From Ditylenchus dipsaci (Eukaryota > Nematoda > Chromadorea > Rhabditida > Anguinidae): DNA of 64,000 bases. A program made the translations under genes and the position numbers. The stretch spans positions 124,001-188,000 of the forward strand of contig SADC01001306.1 of the NCBI GenBank assembly GCA_004194705.1. Direction: 5' to 3'. This document shows, piece by piece, positions 41,580 through 53,289 of the stretch; the stretch's first letter is position 1, and each line of letters begins with the position of its first letter. The notes under the pieces are model-generated. The model was not told the DNA's origin. It made no database searches and saw only the letters and a list, made by a program, of their open reading frames with translations.

Positions 41580-44553
41580 ATGAACAGGCTATACAAATTT
41601 CCAGGCACAATCTGGAGGCATAAAAAGAAAACTTTGTTTGCTGTGGGAGTTGTGGCCTTCTCAGTGGATTATTTCAACAAATTCAACCGGTATTCTAGTT
41701 GAAATAGCCTCTAATATGCAACACGCCTTCGTTTAGGGACCAGAAAATACGCACTTTCTATGCAAAAGAGCCAAGAAGTATGGTGACCAGATCGTTTCTC
41801 CGTTGCAAAGTAAATTGCAATTTTTGTTATGGAATGAGGATACAGTCAAACCCCGATTAGTGCGCCCTAAATTTAGTGCGACCCCGAGGTTGATGGACTT
41901 GGTCAAAAGTCTTTGAAAGTCTCGAAAGTGCAACCCCGATTTAGTGCGACCCCTATTTAGTGCGACTTTTTTCCGGTCCCCAGGAGTCCGCACTAAACCG
42001 GGGTTTGACTGTATCGTATTTCCTCTAATTGCCGCCCCCCCTAACTTCAAGTGGTTCGAAATTCGTGTTTTCATTTACTGTTGAGCTGAGTAAAAAGTGC
42101 CTGTGAGGGATTTCAAAGATTTAACAGGCACTTTTTACACAGCTCGAACAGTATATCAAAAAAACGTGTTTTGAACCACTTCAAATTTGAAAAATCGCAT
42201 ACTTCTAATTGCCGCCCCGGGCGGCAATAAGAGGAAATACGGTAAATGTTTTTAGAGCTTGCGAGAGTGACTGTACTCATCAATCGGGAAGCCAATCAAA
42301 GAAAAGTCGCAGATTTATTTGAGAAAAATGCGTTGCCATTGTTGCATCTAGCTGGTCTTGCAGTTACAGTCATTAAAGTAGGGGTCTTTTGCGAGATAGT
42401 TAACAATATGGACTGATTTTTAGGTAAAAGATAAGAAGCAAATGGAGTCTTTGGTCAGTGCTCTCGATCGTTCGGAAGCGGACTACGTGTTTAGCGTAGG
42501 TGGTGATGGCACTCTTTCCGTGGTACTCACTGCTATGATCAAAAAGAAATTAGAAAGCGGTGAGGCAAATCTTCCATTATGCGCATTCCCGGGTGGCAAA
42601 GAAAATAGGTTCTTGACCTCTATGGCACCTGAAATTTTTGGTTGGTTACTTAAAACTTAGACTTTCGGTATTTGTATCACGATAAAATTCAGGCGAGAAG
42701 GAGGATGTTAGGAGGTGAATTTTTCATCTAAAAGCCCCGCTGTGAACTAATGATTTGGGATTAAGATATTGCGAGAGTGCTATGGCAATAATCGAGAACA
42801 CCAGGATGTTTGTACATCCTGTCAGGTGCAACATCGTAAATGTAAGTTTCGAATGTCGATTATTTCACTGTGAGGCATTCGGGTGGGTCGTTTGTTGCCT
42901 TGGTTTCAATCCTTTTACTATTGAGGCGTTCTTATAGCATGTCTTGTGCTTTTATCTTGTGATTTAAAATAAAAATGAAAAACCCAACCAGAAATCGGTT
43001 AAGATAACTGCAGCCGCATATTCCTGCTTTTTTACAATAACAACAACAGATTTTTTTTCGATAGAATTAAGGGAAGACTTACATACTTAATGAAGTCTTC
43101 TTTGTGACAATTAGAGCGGTAGGAAACATTGATTATAGGTAGTTTATTTCATTGTGGGTGTGTTCTTATGGTGAAGTATACGTATAATTTACAACGTTTC
43201 CTCCATTACTATGAGCTTTATTGACTTCACTATTTAGACACTTAGTTCACACCAAAAATTATAGAGAGCTGAATAAAGAATCCACCCTTGGCCACATTAG
43301 AGCTCGGACCTTGTCCACAACGTGCGCCCCTAAATTTAGCTTGGTCCCCCTGTTGTTTTTCCTTGAAAAATGCCTTGGTCCCCCTATTGTTTTAATAGGA
43401 GGGACCAAGGCATTTTTCAAGGAAAAACAACAGCGGGGACCAAGCTAAATTTTGGGGCACACATTGTGGACAAGTTCCGCTAATCGTATTCGATTCTGTC
43501 CTAAAGGAAAAAATTGAGCAAATATAACTATAAAAGCCTAAACGAAAACTTATGAAATTTAGCAATTCTTAGTTGTAGCCTGAAAAAATCAAATTTGTTA
43601 CAGCACTCCGAAGCAGATGCTGTTGACACTTCGTACTTGCTTTCCTCTCTCAATGCTGGCTGGTTTGAACATTGTGAGCAGAAGAAGCACAAACTTTGGT
43701 ACTGGGGATCGCTGAAATCTAAAGTTGTCTATGTATGGGAGTTCCTAAAGGTAGCTTTTTAGTTTCTCAGGCGTACAGGTTCAGTGTTGTTTACAGAGAT
43801 TCCCTGACCGATTTCTTTTGCCATTAACTATGAAAACTGTGATGGATGCAACAAATGTCGTAAAGCTATCGAAGTCAAACCCGATTCATGGAACCAATGG
43901 TTGAGGAAGATGCTTGGAACGCAAAAGAAGAAAAATGATCTAGGTATGACAAAACTGATTTCTCGGTCAGGAGCCAAGATTGTTATTGCATTCAGAACCG
44001 CAAGTCGACTTCTCTAAAATAACGAATCCGGATTGTGGATCATTGAGTAATTTTGCATTATATGCTGTGTGATCTTAAAATATACCTTTAGAAAACTTGA
44101 ATCTGGACGCAACAGATATTCGGATCTCATTTTTGCAGCAAAGGGTGATTTTTATAAGAATATAATCGTTTCTATTTATACAGTAATTTGTAGGACGGAA
44201 GCAAGCTGAACTTTGAGTCTGGTGGAGCAAAGTTGGGTCGATTTGCAAGCATGGCTGCTGGTTTCCAGAGAGGTGTTAGCTCCAACAAGAAATGGCTGAA
44301 GATATTACAGACACCAAGTTTCAAGCCAGCAAGATTTTCCTTCAGTTCAAGTTCATCCCGGTGATCTAATTTGTTGTGCTCAAAGTTGCGCTTAAACCAT
44401 TATAATTTTCAGGCATTCATCCAGTACCTTTCCATTTCTGGTGATTGGAGTCAATTCGAAGACTTTGCACAGAGGACTGTTGTCTTGGAATCCACAAATG
44501 AGAAGATAGACATGTTCATGCCGAAGTCTAGTAAAAGCAGAATAGATGTTTAA
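41580..44553 (+). CDS. AGK: Acylglycerol-kinase-like protein (DAGK catalytic domain), two frame breaks
   Basis: AGK is a mitochondrial lipid kinase (and part of the human TIM22 complex) phosphorylating mono- and diacylglycerol. Exons: 41580-41697, 42256-42377, 42424-42640, 42693-42714, 42766-42841, 43604-43750, 43797-43943, 43996-44046, 44092-44144, 44194-44360, 44413-44553. The N-terminus is short and basic with a hydrophobic stretch, as in AGK. Then come VTVLINREANQRKVADLFEK, HLAGLAVTVIK and the nucleotide motif GGDGTL (residues 106-111), and later WYWGSLKSK and a C-terminal QASKIFLQFKFIP. Exons 1-6 join cleanly. Exon 7 needs a one-base shift near 43815 (T-run) and exon 10 another near 44275. 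The ATG follows TTTTTAG directly. Introns 1 and 5 (558 and 762 bases) carry MITEs. Either a recently dead copy or sequence error. Confidence 0.8.
41843..42011. mobile_element. Pogo-like MITE in intron 1 of the kinase gene
   Basis: CAGTCAAACCCCGATTAGTG … GCACTAAACCGGGGTTTGACTG between TA dinucleotides. The internal word TTTAGTGCGACCCC is repeated. Confidence 0.75.
42013..42240. repeat. Inverted repeat in kinase intron 1
   Basis: Arms carry ATTTCCTCTAATTGCCGCCCC on the left and GGCGGCAATAAGAGGAAAT on the right. The centre is a palindrome of AAAGTGCCTGT around 42110-42135. Confidence 0.65.
43310..43474. mobile_element. Palindromic MITE in kinase intron 5
   Basis: Ends CTTGTCCACAACGTG and CACATTGTGGACAAG. 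The arms include GCTTGGTCCCCC and GCCTTGGTCCCCC and pair up to a TTGTTTTAATA loop near 43390. The GCCTTGGTCCCCC block is shared with several unrelated-looking elements in the window. Confidence 0.75.
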
Positions 44554-45170
44554 TGTCGTTGTTGAAATGTGTATGTCATTATTGTTCAAGGAATAAATAG
44601 TGGTCAGGACCCGTACCAAATATAAAAAATTAGTCACTAAATATTTAGACTTCTAGGCTAAAGTCTAGAGTCTAAATAGTCGAAAAATTAGTCGTACCAA
44701 ATATAAGAGCTAAGGTCCACTTTTTTATTAGTAACTAAATATTTAGACTTTTGGTACCAAATATGTTTAGTCCAAAATTTTAGTCGGCCACTTTTATTAG
44801 TGACTACTTTTCGTACCAAATACAACGACTAAATTCGGGGCTAAAGTCTAAATATTTAGTTTGTGACTAATTTTTCCCACTAAAAAGTGGACTGCCCTAT
44901 GGCAGGCTAAATTTATTTAGTCGTAACTTTAACTCTTTTTGATATGTTTTTTTAGAAGTTGGTGTAATTTGTGATATTGACATTCCTATACCAACTTTTA
45001 TCGCTCTTTCGATATGTCATCACCGGTTTTCCGACGCTACTGTCATATACCCCCCCCCCCCTAAAAAAAAAGACTTTTTTGGGAGTGTCTAAAAACCATT
45101 TTTATGCAATAATTTTGCCATAAAAAGACCAGAAAAGCAATTTAAAAGGGATGATGGGCTGTATTGGGAG

Positions 45171-47143
45171 CAGTGATGTTTTTGTGTACTGAGCCACTTT
45201 TGTGTTAAATTACTCATACCTCGATACCTATTTATCCGAAATTCATGGATAATAGCTTATTTTGAAGAAGAAATATAGTTCTTCAAAATGAATTGATAAA
45301 ATTTACGAAAACATAAAAATTCGCTTTTTTCTAAGCTAAATAACGCCAATAAAATTTCAGTAATGAAATGAAATGATTATTTTTGAGTATGACAAACTGA
45401 ACAAAAATATCTACAAAAATGTCAGTTTTGAACCAATTTAAAAAAGCTTCATATTTTTGGTAGCTGAATAGTTCTGCTATAATCTGAAATAAAACAGTTT
45501 TCAAAAATTCATGAAAATTTAAAGTTACAGTAGCGGAAAAAAGTGATGATTCAAGCATAAGTTTTGCTTATTTTGCTTCATATCTCCCGACTACATGCAT
45601 TCTTTGATTTAACATATATAAGCAAGAATGATCGCGGGAATCTCAGCTACATTTTGAGTACATATATGTATATGTATGATAAGGAATCAGAAACTTTTTA
45701 ATTGTTTTTCAAAATGCACTCAAATTTTGAGGCGGAAAAAGTGATGACTCAAATCCTTTTCTATTAATGTTTCATCGTCATTTTATGTCTATGGCCAATT
45801 TTGAATGTTTATTCGTAAGCCCTGTTTCTCAGCTACAATTTGGAATGTCAAACTTACTTTTATAATTGTTCTCGGAAAAGTTATGACCATCAAGATAAAA
45901 GTGTCGATTTCTAGTCAAAATAAAGAAAATCCAAGGAAAATGACTGTTTAGACACATAAATAATAGCTTTTCTCAAAAAAATGTTGATGAAAGATGACAT
46001 TCAATGCACCATTCGAAATCTCTTTGATTTCTCTACACAATGACATGCTGACTGCTTTTTTAGAAAAATACAGCGCTGAGAAACGGACGGTTGAATTTCG
46101 ACAAGACAAAAAACCCCTGTTTTGCCTTATTTTTAGCCTTTTTTGTCTTGTCGAAATTCAACCGTCCGTTTCTCAGCGCTGTATTTTCTAAAAAAGCAGT
46201 CAGCATGTCATTGTGTAGAGAAATCAAAGAGATTTCGAATGGTGCATTGAATGTCATCTTTTCATCAACATTTTTTTGAGAAAAGCTATTATTTATGTGT
46301 CTAAACAGTCATTTTCCTTGGATTTTCCTTTATTTTGACTAGAAATCGACACTTTTATCTTGATGGTCATAACTTTCCGAGAATAATTATAAAAGTAAGT
46401 TTGACATTCCAATTGTAGCTGAGAAACAGGGCTTACGAATAAACATTCAAAATTGGCCATAGACATAAAATGACGATGAAACATCAATAGAAAAGGATTT
46501 GAGTCATCACTTTTTTCCGCCTCAAATTTGAGTGCATTTTGAAAAACAATTAAAAAGTTTCTGATTCCTTATCATACATATATGTATTTGTACTCAAAAT
46601 GTAGCTGAGATTCCGGCGATCATTCTTGCTTATATATGTTAAATCAAAGAATGCATGTAGTCGGGAGATATGAAGCAAAATACGCAAAACTATGCTTGAG
46701 TCATCACTTTTTCCGCTACTGTATATGCTTCTACACAAATGAGTAATCAAATGAAAATTCTATTGATTTTCATTTGTGTACAAGCCCATAACTTCATAAT
46801 TTTGTGAATTTTTTGTAAAACTGTTTTATTTCAGATTATAGCAGAACTATTCAGCTACCAAAAAATATGAAGCTTTTTTAAATTGGTTCAAAACTGACAC
46901 TTTTGTAGATATTTTTGTTCAGTTTGTCATACTCAAAATAATCATTTCATTTGATTACTGAAATTTTATGGCATTATTTAGCTTAGAAAAAAGCGAATTT
47001 TATGTTTTCGTAAATTTATCAATTCATTTTGAAGAACTATATTTCTTCTTCAAAATAAGCTATTATCCATGAATTCGGATAAATAGGTATCGAGGTATGA
47101 GTAATTTAACACAAAAGTGTCTCAGTACACAAAAACATCACTG
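45171..47143. mobile_element. 2-kb near-perfect palindrome with hAT ends, TSD ATTGGGAG
   Basis: Begins CAGTGATG and ends CATCACTG, with ATTGGGAG at 45163-45170 and 47144-47151. Arms of about 950-1000 bases pair almost completely around a short unpaired centre near 46115-46140. The open frames in the two arms are mirror images (for example 45994-46191 plus and 46257-46060 minus), so none is credible as a gene. A related sequence at 47733-47765 keeps the uninterrupted target (CCCCTCCCAATACAGCCC). Confidence 0.88.
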
Positions 47144-47174
47144 ATTGGGAGGGAAAGGGAATAATACTGGGGCC

Positions 47175-47500
47175 ACTTTTTTTAGCTGCTTTACCACGTT
47201 TTTCAACTCGGGCCGTGGCAAAAATAGACTCTATATGCATTTTATGATCAAGTGTACTTTCGGAATCATGTCTAAGGTAAGTGCGTGCGCGCATCTCTAA
47301 CTCTCAAGCCCCCTGCGCCCCCAAGGGGGCGCAGGGGGCTTGGGGGCTTGGAGTTGAGATGCGCACACCCACATACCTTAGACACAAATCACTCGAAAGC
47401 GACTCTGGATGCATGAAAAGCATGCATACCAGAGTTTATTTATGCGATAGGCCCCAGTATTCAAAACTATGTTCAACATCTTTATTTTTTCGCCGAAGAG
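47175..47500. mobile_element. Hairpin-cored MITE, second full copy
   Basis: The GC hairpin AGCCCCCTGCGCCCCC/GGGGGCGCAGGGGGCT is centred near 47322. It is flanked by GCGCATCTCTAA/TTGAGATGCGC and by ATGTCTAAGGTAAGTG on the left and CATACCTTAGACAC on the right, as at 16560-16870. Confidence 0.65.
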
Positions 47501-48149
47501 CATTTCCCTCGTTCTACAAGGCCGGGCCAGAGGCCCAGCATCCAAAAATTCAGCCTAGCACTCAAAAAGTGCTAGCCTATGAGTAAACCCACGAGGTCCA
47601 CCCCGCTGATGGGCTTGATCCATGAAAAGTACTTATACTTATGCCTGCACCACAAGTTCCTGGGTTTGAAAGCACCCTTAGACGCTTAGAGAATTAGTAC
47701 TCTAAGGATCCCAACCATCTCGAGAAGTGGCCCCTGTATTATTCCCTTCCCCTCCCAATACAGCCCGCAATCCCATTTAAATTGCTTTTCTGGTCCCTTT
47801 ATGGCGAAATTATGTATAAAATGGTTTTTGACCATCCCTAAAAAAGTCGGTTTTGGGGGGAGGGGGTATATGACAGTAGGTCGATTTGGGGGGGGGTATA
47901 TTACAGTAGCGCTTTTGGGGGGGGGGTATATTACAGTAGCGCCGTTTTTCCTTCTCGCTTGAAAAATGTCGAGAAAATAGACGTTTTCAAAAAATACTGT
48001 TTGTATCACTTTTTGAGCCTTATATGACCCTGCATATCCTTTCCTTCAGACATAACTTACAATCGTTATGTCTACTGTAGCTTACAGTTTGTTACAAATG
48101 AGTGTAGATTATATGTAGAAAGTATGTGTGAAATGACATTTTCAGAACA

Positions 48150-50913
48150 TGCAGAATTTATGCAGATCCAACGACAAGGTCAAAGGGATAGAAGATCCGT
48201 TCGCCTTTCGAAGAGTTCACCTATGAGGAGCTGATCCGTCGATATCGTTTTGATCGGACAAAGCTCTTTTTTGCTGCAAAAAGACTTTTTTTTGCTGCAA
48301 AAATACTTTTTTTGCTGCAAAAATTAGTTGATGCAAAAAGTCTTTTTTTGCTGCAAAAAAACTTTTTTTGCTGCAAAAAGTCTTTTTTTCGCTGCAAAAA
48401 GACTTTTTTTGCTGCAAATATTTTTGCTGCAAAAGACTTTTTTTGCTGCAAAAAAACTTTTTTGCTGCAAAAATTCTTTTTTCGCTGCAAAAAGACTTTT
48501 TTTTGCTGCAAATCGCTTTTTTTGCTGCAAAAAGACTTTTTTTGCTGCAAAAAGTCTTTTTTTTGCTGCAAAAAGACTTTTTTTGCTGCAAAAATTAGTT
48601 GATGCAAAAAGTCTTTTTTTTGCTGCAAAAAAACTTATTTTTGCTGCAAAAAGTCTTTTTTTTGCTGCAAAAAGACTTTTTTTGCTGCAAATATTTTTGC
48701 TGCAAAAAGACTTTTTTTTGCTGCAAAAAGACTTTTTTTTGCTGCAAAAAGTCTTTTTTTTGCTGCAAAAAAACTTTTTTTGCTGCAAAAATTCTTTTTT
48801 TCGCTGCAAAAAGACTTTTTTTGCTGCAAATCGGCTTTTTTTTGCTGCAAATCGGCTTTTTCTGGTCCAAACTATTTTAGCTGTAATTTTGGCGTGCGGT
48901 CAATTGGTCCACGGTCAATTGCTCCACGGTCAATTGATCCACAAAATTATTTTCAAATAAATCTTTTTGTCTTGTGAAGAACTTCTGTTATTTTAACAGT
49001 TTTTCGATAATTTAGCCTTAACCCTACTGGTTAATCCACGCACCAACCAAACCAGGTGGTCGTCCACCTGGAGCAAAAATTTTTTCACGTTTTCATGTTC
49101 CAAAACCCGTTTCCTGGACTGATTCGGACATGCTGAAGATGGTTTGAAAGTGGTAAAATGGTACCGGTACCTGGTCAATGCCTTGGTACTAGTACCGTAC
49201 TACTACCTTAACACCATTTCAGCTTTCAGGGTCATTCCAGCAATTTAACGAAACTATAAATTACCCACAAAATGGAATTTCACTATTATCAAACCCTCTT
49301 TAGAATGCTCTAATTAGTGTAAAAAACAGGTAATAGAAGCCGAAAAACATAAAAATAATTTAACAACAAAGGGATGACCACTTGTTTGGTTGGTGCGTGT
49401 ATTAACCAGTAGGGTTAAGGCTGAATTATCGAAAAACTGTTAAAATAACAGAAGTTCTTCACAAGACAAAAAAGATTAATTTGAAAATAATTTTGTGGAG
49501 CAATTGACCTGTGGACCAATTGACCGCACGCCAAAATTACAGCTAAAATAGTTTGGACCAGAAAAAGCCGATTTGCAGCAAAAAAAGAATTTTTGCAGCA
49601 AAAAAAAATTTTTTGCAGCAAAAAAGTCTTTTGCAGCAAAATATTTGCAGCAAAAAAAAGTCTTTTTGCAGCGAAAAAAAGACTTTTTGCAGCAAAAAAA
49701 GTTTTTTTTGCAGCAAAAAAAAAAGACTTTTTGCATCAACTAATTTTTGCAGCAAAAAAAGTCTTTTGCAGCAAAAAAAAAAGGTTTGTCCGTTTTGATC
49801 GTCATGGACTTAGGGTCCGTACATAGCGTTTTCTTTGTTTCACACTGGTGGACTCATTCTTTATCTTAGGTGATCTGCGAGCTTATTGAGGAGAGATTTC
49901 CAGAGACGACATATGGTGGCACTATTCCGATCGAAATACAGGTCTGCGCAGCTTTGGCATACTTGGCTTCCAATTCTTTCCAAATCCACATCGGCGATTG
50001 GGGACACATTGGGAATCAGTCAACAATCGGTTTCTTATTGCGTCAAAAGATTCTGTTCAACTTTGGCTGGGAAGGCGAACCAATTTATCTTTATGCCAAT
50101 GTTCGTTTTTTCTATCTTATAGTTTTGACAATTTTTATTGTGAAGCTTTTTAGATGTTGCTAAGGAACAGCGTGTTTTCTCTTTAGTTGCTGGTTTCCAA
50201 ACGTAGTGGGCTCATCGATGGAACACACGTCCACATTCAAGCGCTAAGTCAAGAGGTGAACGGGATTATGTCAATAGAAAGAATCGCCACTCCATCAATG
50301 TCCAAGTAAGTAGTATTCATCTTACTTGTACACTTACAGTTAGGATCTATGTATGTGCTTCAGGTGGTTGTGAACACCGAGGGTCAATTTACCAATGTGG
50401 TCACTAGGCATCCAGGTTGCACACATGATTCCCATATTCTTCGCACGAGCCTCCTCTGGGATGCCTTCCAAAACAATGAAATTGGTGGTTTCTCCTCAGC
50501 GACTCTGGCTACCCGTGTAAAAGTGGTTAATGACTCCGTTTCTCCACCATCGTCACCGGCAGAGCTGAGGTTGGTTTACTTAACTCTTGTTTACTACTGT
50601 ATGACTGTAACTGTATGGTTACAGATACAATAAGGCGCACAAGAAGACAAGGGTTGGCGTGGAACAAAGAATCGGTCAGTGGAAAAGAAGATTCTCAATC
50701 CTGCATAGCGAAGTTCGGCTCAATCTCGAGAATGTGGTCGATGTTGTGCTCTCAAACGCTGTTCTACACAATCTTGCCATTGAGCTGCGGATGCCTGAGC
50801 CTGAGGATGAAGAGGAATTCGAAGATGAGCAACCGCAGAAAGAGCTCTACGAAGGCCGTCAAATGACTGGGATTCAAGAGAGAAACAGATTTGTGAGAGA
50901 ATATTTTGCTTGA
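48150..50913 (+). pseudogene. PIF/Harbinger transposase, interrupted and decayed
   Basis: The N-terminal exon (about 48185-48256, EEFTYEELIRRYRFDR) is split by the foldback at 48257-49790 and resumes at 49802 (HGLR). After an intron to 49869, VICELIEERFPETTYGG and EIQVCAALAYLASNSFQ follow, then a one-base shift near 50010 to LGISQQSVSYCVKRF. Next are GLIDGTHVHIQ (first catalytic Asp), another shift, DYVNRKNRHSINVQ, VVVNTEGQFTNVVTRHPG with CTHDSH (second Asp), a damaged GDSGYP region, and YNKAHKKTRVGVEQRIGQWKRRF with the catalytic Glu. Stop at 50911-50913. Order matches Harbinger DDE transposases. No second (Myb-like) ORF was found. Confidence 0.85.
48257..49790. mobile_element. Foldback of GCTGCAAAAAGACTTTTTTT words, TSD CGTTTTGATCG
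   Basis: Tips GACAAAGC and GGTTTGTC. Direct duplication CGTTTTGATCG at 48246-48256 and 49791-49801 (10 or 11 bases; one base is ambiguous). The left arm is about 600 bases of the word, the right arm about 230 inverted. Inside these, 48870-49020 pairs with 49425-49560. The centre 49020-49400 holds a unit of the 15095-15860 repeat family. Inserted in the transposase coding sequence. Confidence 0.85.
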
Positions 50914-51544
50914 TTGGAATGTATTGGTTGTGTTGGCTTGTTATTGAGATAATATAGGTGTTGATTCCATTAAAAGCTAGTGTCTGCTATATGTTTGTTA
51001 TTTGCCTTGATCATCATATTTAATGCGGCTAAATAAGTAGCGACTAAATATTTAGTGGCTAATTATTTAGTCGCTAAATATTTCGTCACCAATTTTATAT
51101 TTAGTATGACTAAATAATTAGACTTATAGCTGACTAAAGTCTAAATATTTAGCCGACTAAATAATTAGTCGGCTAAATATTTAGTCGACTAATATATATA
51201 TTTAGTACCAAAAGGCCACTTTATTAGTGACTAAATATTAAGTGACTAATTGTCGTATTTGGTACGGGTCCAGAGGTAAGAAGGGTGTCGAAGGAATTGA
51301 AAACGACCGGTACTGACGACTCTTACGGTGAATACTTATGCAAACCTTTTTCTACTTTGCAGAGCTTTTTAACAGACTTCACCGAGTATATGACAGTAGC
51401 GTCGCGCCCACTCTGTGCGAAGTTTAAAAAATAAGCGCCTTTTTTCTAATAAGCACCCCCTCAATTATCTACTCTTCTTGAGTAACTGTAAAAATGAGAG
51501 TCCATGTGAAACAAGCATATTGACAGAAATATATACATTTTAAA

Positions 51545-51635
51545 GGGTCTGCGACAATTCGCCTCCGGGACAATTCGCCTCCCGGGACAATTCGCCTCCG
51601 GGCCGATTCGCCTCCCGGGACAATTCGCCTCCGGT
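51545..51635. repeat. Tandem array GACAATTCGCCTCCGG
   Basis: Five copies alternating CCGGGACAATTCGCCT and CCGGGCCGATTCGCCT. Same design as 455-530 with different bases. Confidence 0.75.
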
Positions 51636-51639
51636 ACAA

Positions 51640-52695
51640 AAAAGTAGTAGAAGTAATCTTTGAAAAGTTACAGTCAACATACCACATTCAAACCCTTATT
51701 TCCGACGTGAAATTGTGTGGTAAATCCTGTTTGATAGGACCGAAACCGCGATTTCACCCATCCGAAACCCAAAACCCAGGGTAGGTACCTTCTGGTGAGG
51801 TGTATCTCACGTGGATGGCCTGAAAAAAAAAAAAAAAATTAAATCGGAAACTAACCATGCTATCAAATGTAAAATCATGTGATGAATTAGGTGACAAAAG
51901 AATGACCAAAAAGAACAGGGGGGACCAAGGCAGTCGAAAATTTTTTTTCGAAAAATATCCTTCCCACACTTTTTTTTGACCGTTTCTATCGTTTAAACGG
52001 CCTAACAAATACTTAGACCTTGAAAAACGCGCTTTTGGGCTACCCCGAATAGTGTACTCCTGCCAAATATCCCTACAAAACCCAAAATTCGCCCTTCCGA
52101 GTCAGCGTTTCGTGGCCCCTGTTCCGGCAGAACACTTCGACCCAAACAACTTCATGTTTCGCCGAAACACTGACCGAAACATTTCTGTTCCGGCAGAACA
52201 TGAATGTTTCGGTTGATGTTTCGGTGAAACACGTGTTCTGTTCCGGTGTTTCGGCGAAGTCTGAATGAGCCTATTATGATCGATACAAAAAAAAGATTCA
52301 AACGTGCTTTTGTTGAATTATGAGAATTCTTTTGAATAACTTTTTGTCTTGATCATAATTTGAAACTTAAAAACAAATTTTTGATAATAAAGCAGTTTCA
52401 CATGCAAATCGACCACGCTGACCACGAATCGACGAAGAATTTGAGGTTTTCCTAGCAGAAAAAGGGTAATGCGAAATTTGTGTGGAAAATTTTGCGAATT
52501 CGAATCTTCACCGCTAACAAGTTGAAAAATAAGCGCTACCTCCCCAATAAGCGCCCACTCTGGAAAAAGGTTGAAAAATAAGCGCCCCGGAGCGCTCATT
52601 AGAGAGAATACGGTATATATCTGATAAAGAATTGTAAGGTAGGGGCAAGGGTGGTTCGGACGAAACCACCCTGCAATCCAAAAGTCACTTAAAAT
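51640..52695. other. Repeat-derived intergenic DNA
   Basis: Contains a single minus-strand unit of the 15095-15860 family (51745-51830), one arm of a GGGGGACCAAGGCA element (51917-52050) whose inverted partner lies at 61290-61435, and a GAAACA/TGTTTC foldback (52115-52260). It also has a copy of the dispersed GATTCGTGGTCAGCGTGGTCG block (52410-52445). No gene. Confidence 0.5.
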
Positions 52696-53210
52696 ATGAC
52701 TTGCACCCATAATATTTCATTTGAATTCGCGCCAAATCTTGGCACGAATACTACCCACAAGCGCTTCACACGCTTCATCCTCTTTCAATTACAGCTATCA
52801 AATTGGGTGTCTGGTGAGAAGTCTCGAGCTTGCACGCAGCACTTACGCACTTTCGCACTTACGCACTTTCGCGCTGACGCACGATCTTCCCTTGAAGACA
52901 GAAGACAGACTTGAAGACAGATCCAGATTGCATATTCAAATATGCATGATGTCGTCTACGCTCCGCAAGAAGAAGAGAAGCAGCTCAGTTCGCCAGCCGC
53001 GTCCTCCTTTCCGTCGTAAGCCAGTCGTCTCCAGCATCAGCAAAGTCTTCAGCCAAGTGGTCAAAGAAGCCAGTCATCCAAGAAGCTCCAGAAATCAATA
53101 GTCTCCTATGCCTATGTGACGTGCATTGTATGTGTGTATTTAATAAAAACCCCCTCAACAATGTCTCTAGTGTGGACTCGAGTCGTACATATTTTACTGA
53201 ATGGATGTGT

Positions 53211-53280
53211 GCTTCGGTAGTCTAGTGGTTAAGCGTTCTGTCCTCGAGTATGCCCTCGGGTTTGATTTCTCGTTGTTGTT
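53211..53280 (+). other. tRNA-derived sequence (pseudogene or SINE head)
   Basis: GGTAGTCTAGTGGTTAAGCG is a good tRNA D-arm/A-box. The expected B-box position has GGGTTTGATTT, two changes from consensus. No closed acceptor stem is seen, so this is not a functional tRNA. Confidence 0.5.
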
Positions 53281-53289
53281 TAAATTTTT

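Larger units (their letters stand above)
45032..47943. mobile_element. Inverted-repeat element CGACGCTACTGTCATATACC
   Basis: The left end (CGACGCTACTGTCATATAC, followed by a C-run) and right end (GGTATATTACAGTAGCGCC) are inverted. About 135 inner bases also pair (45070-45170 with 47735-47870, motif TTGCTTTTCTGG). The region between them is filled by later insertions. Related ends occur at 51390-51405, 57591-57900 and 63428-63670. Confidence 0.6.
44608..51270 (+). mobile_element. PIF/Harbinger element, 6.66 kb, heavily invaded
   Basis: Ends GACCCGTACCAAATA and TATTTGGTACGGGTC are inverted. The 3-base duplication CAG is at 44605-44607 and 51271-51273. Both ends carry runs of ACTAAATATTTAGTC words (44640-44930 and 51020-51250). 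A decayed Harbinger transposase (48150-50913) lies inside. It sits 54 bases downstream of the kinase stop codon, just after an AATAAA at 44591. Nested inside are the elements at 45032-47943, 45171-47143, 47175-47500 and 48257-49790. Confidence 0.8.

Noticed and set aside
45994..46257. Mirror-image frames beginning MTFNAPFEIS on both strands
   Set aside because: The two frames are the same sequence in the two arms of a palindrome; no conserved domain.
48217..48960. Long overlapping frames (up to 210 codons) in both strands
   Set aside because: They are translations of the GCTGCAAAAAGACTTTTT array and its complement, rich in K/F/C/Q, open in several frames at once.
52694..53101. Arg/Ser-rich frames followed by AATAAA near 53140
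   Set aside because: Two overlapping frames with low-complexity repeats (ACGCACTTTCGC) and no recognisable domain; too weak to call a gene.
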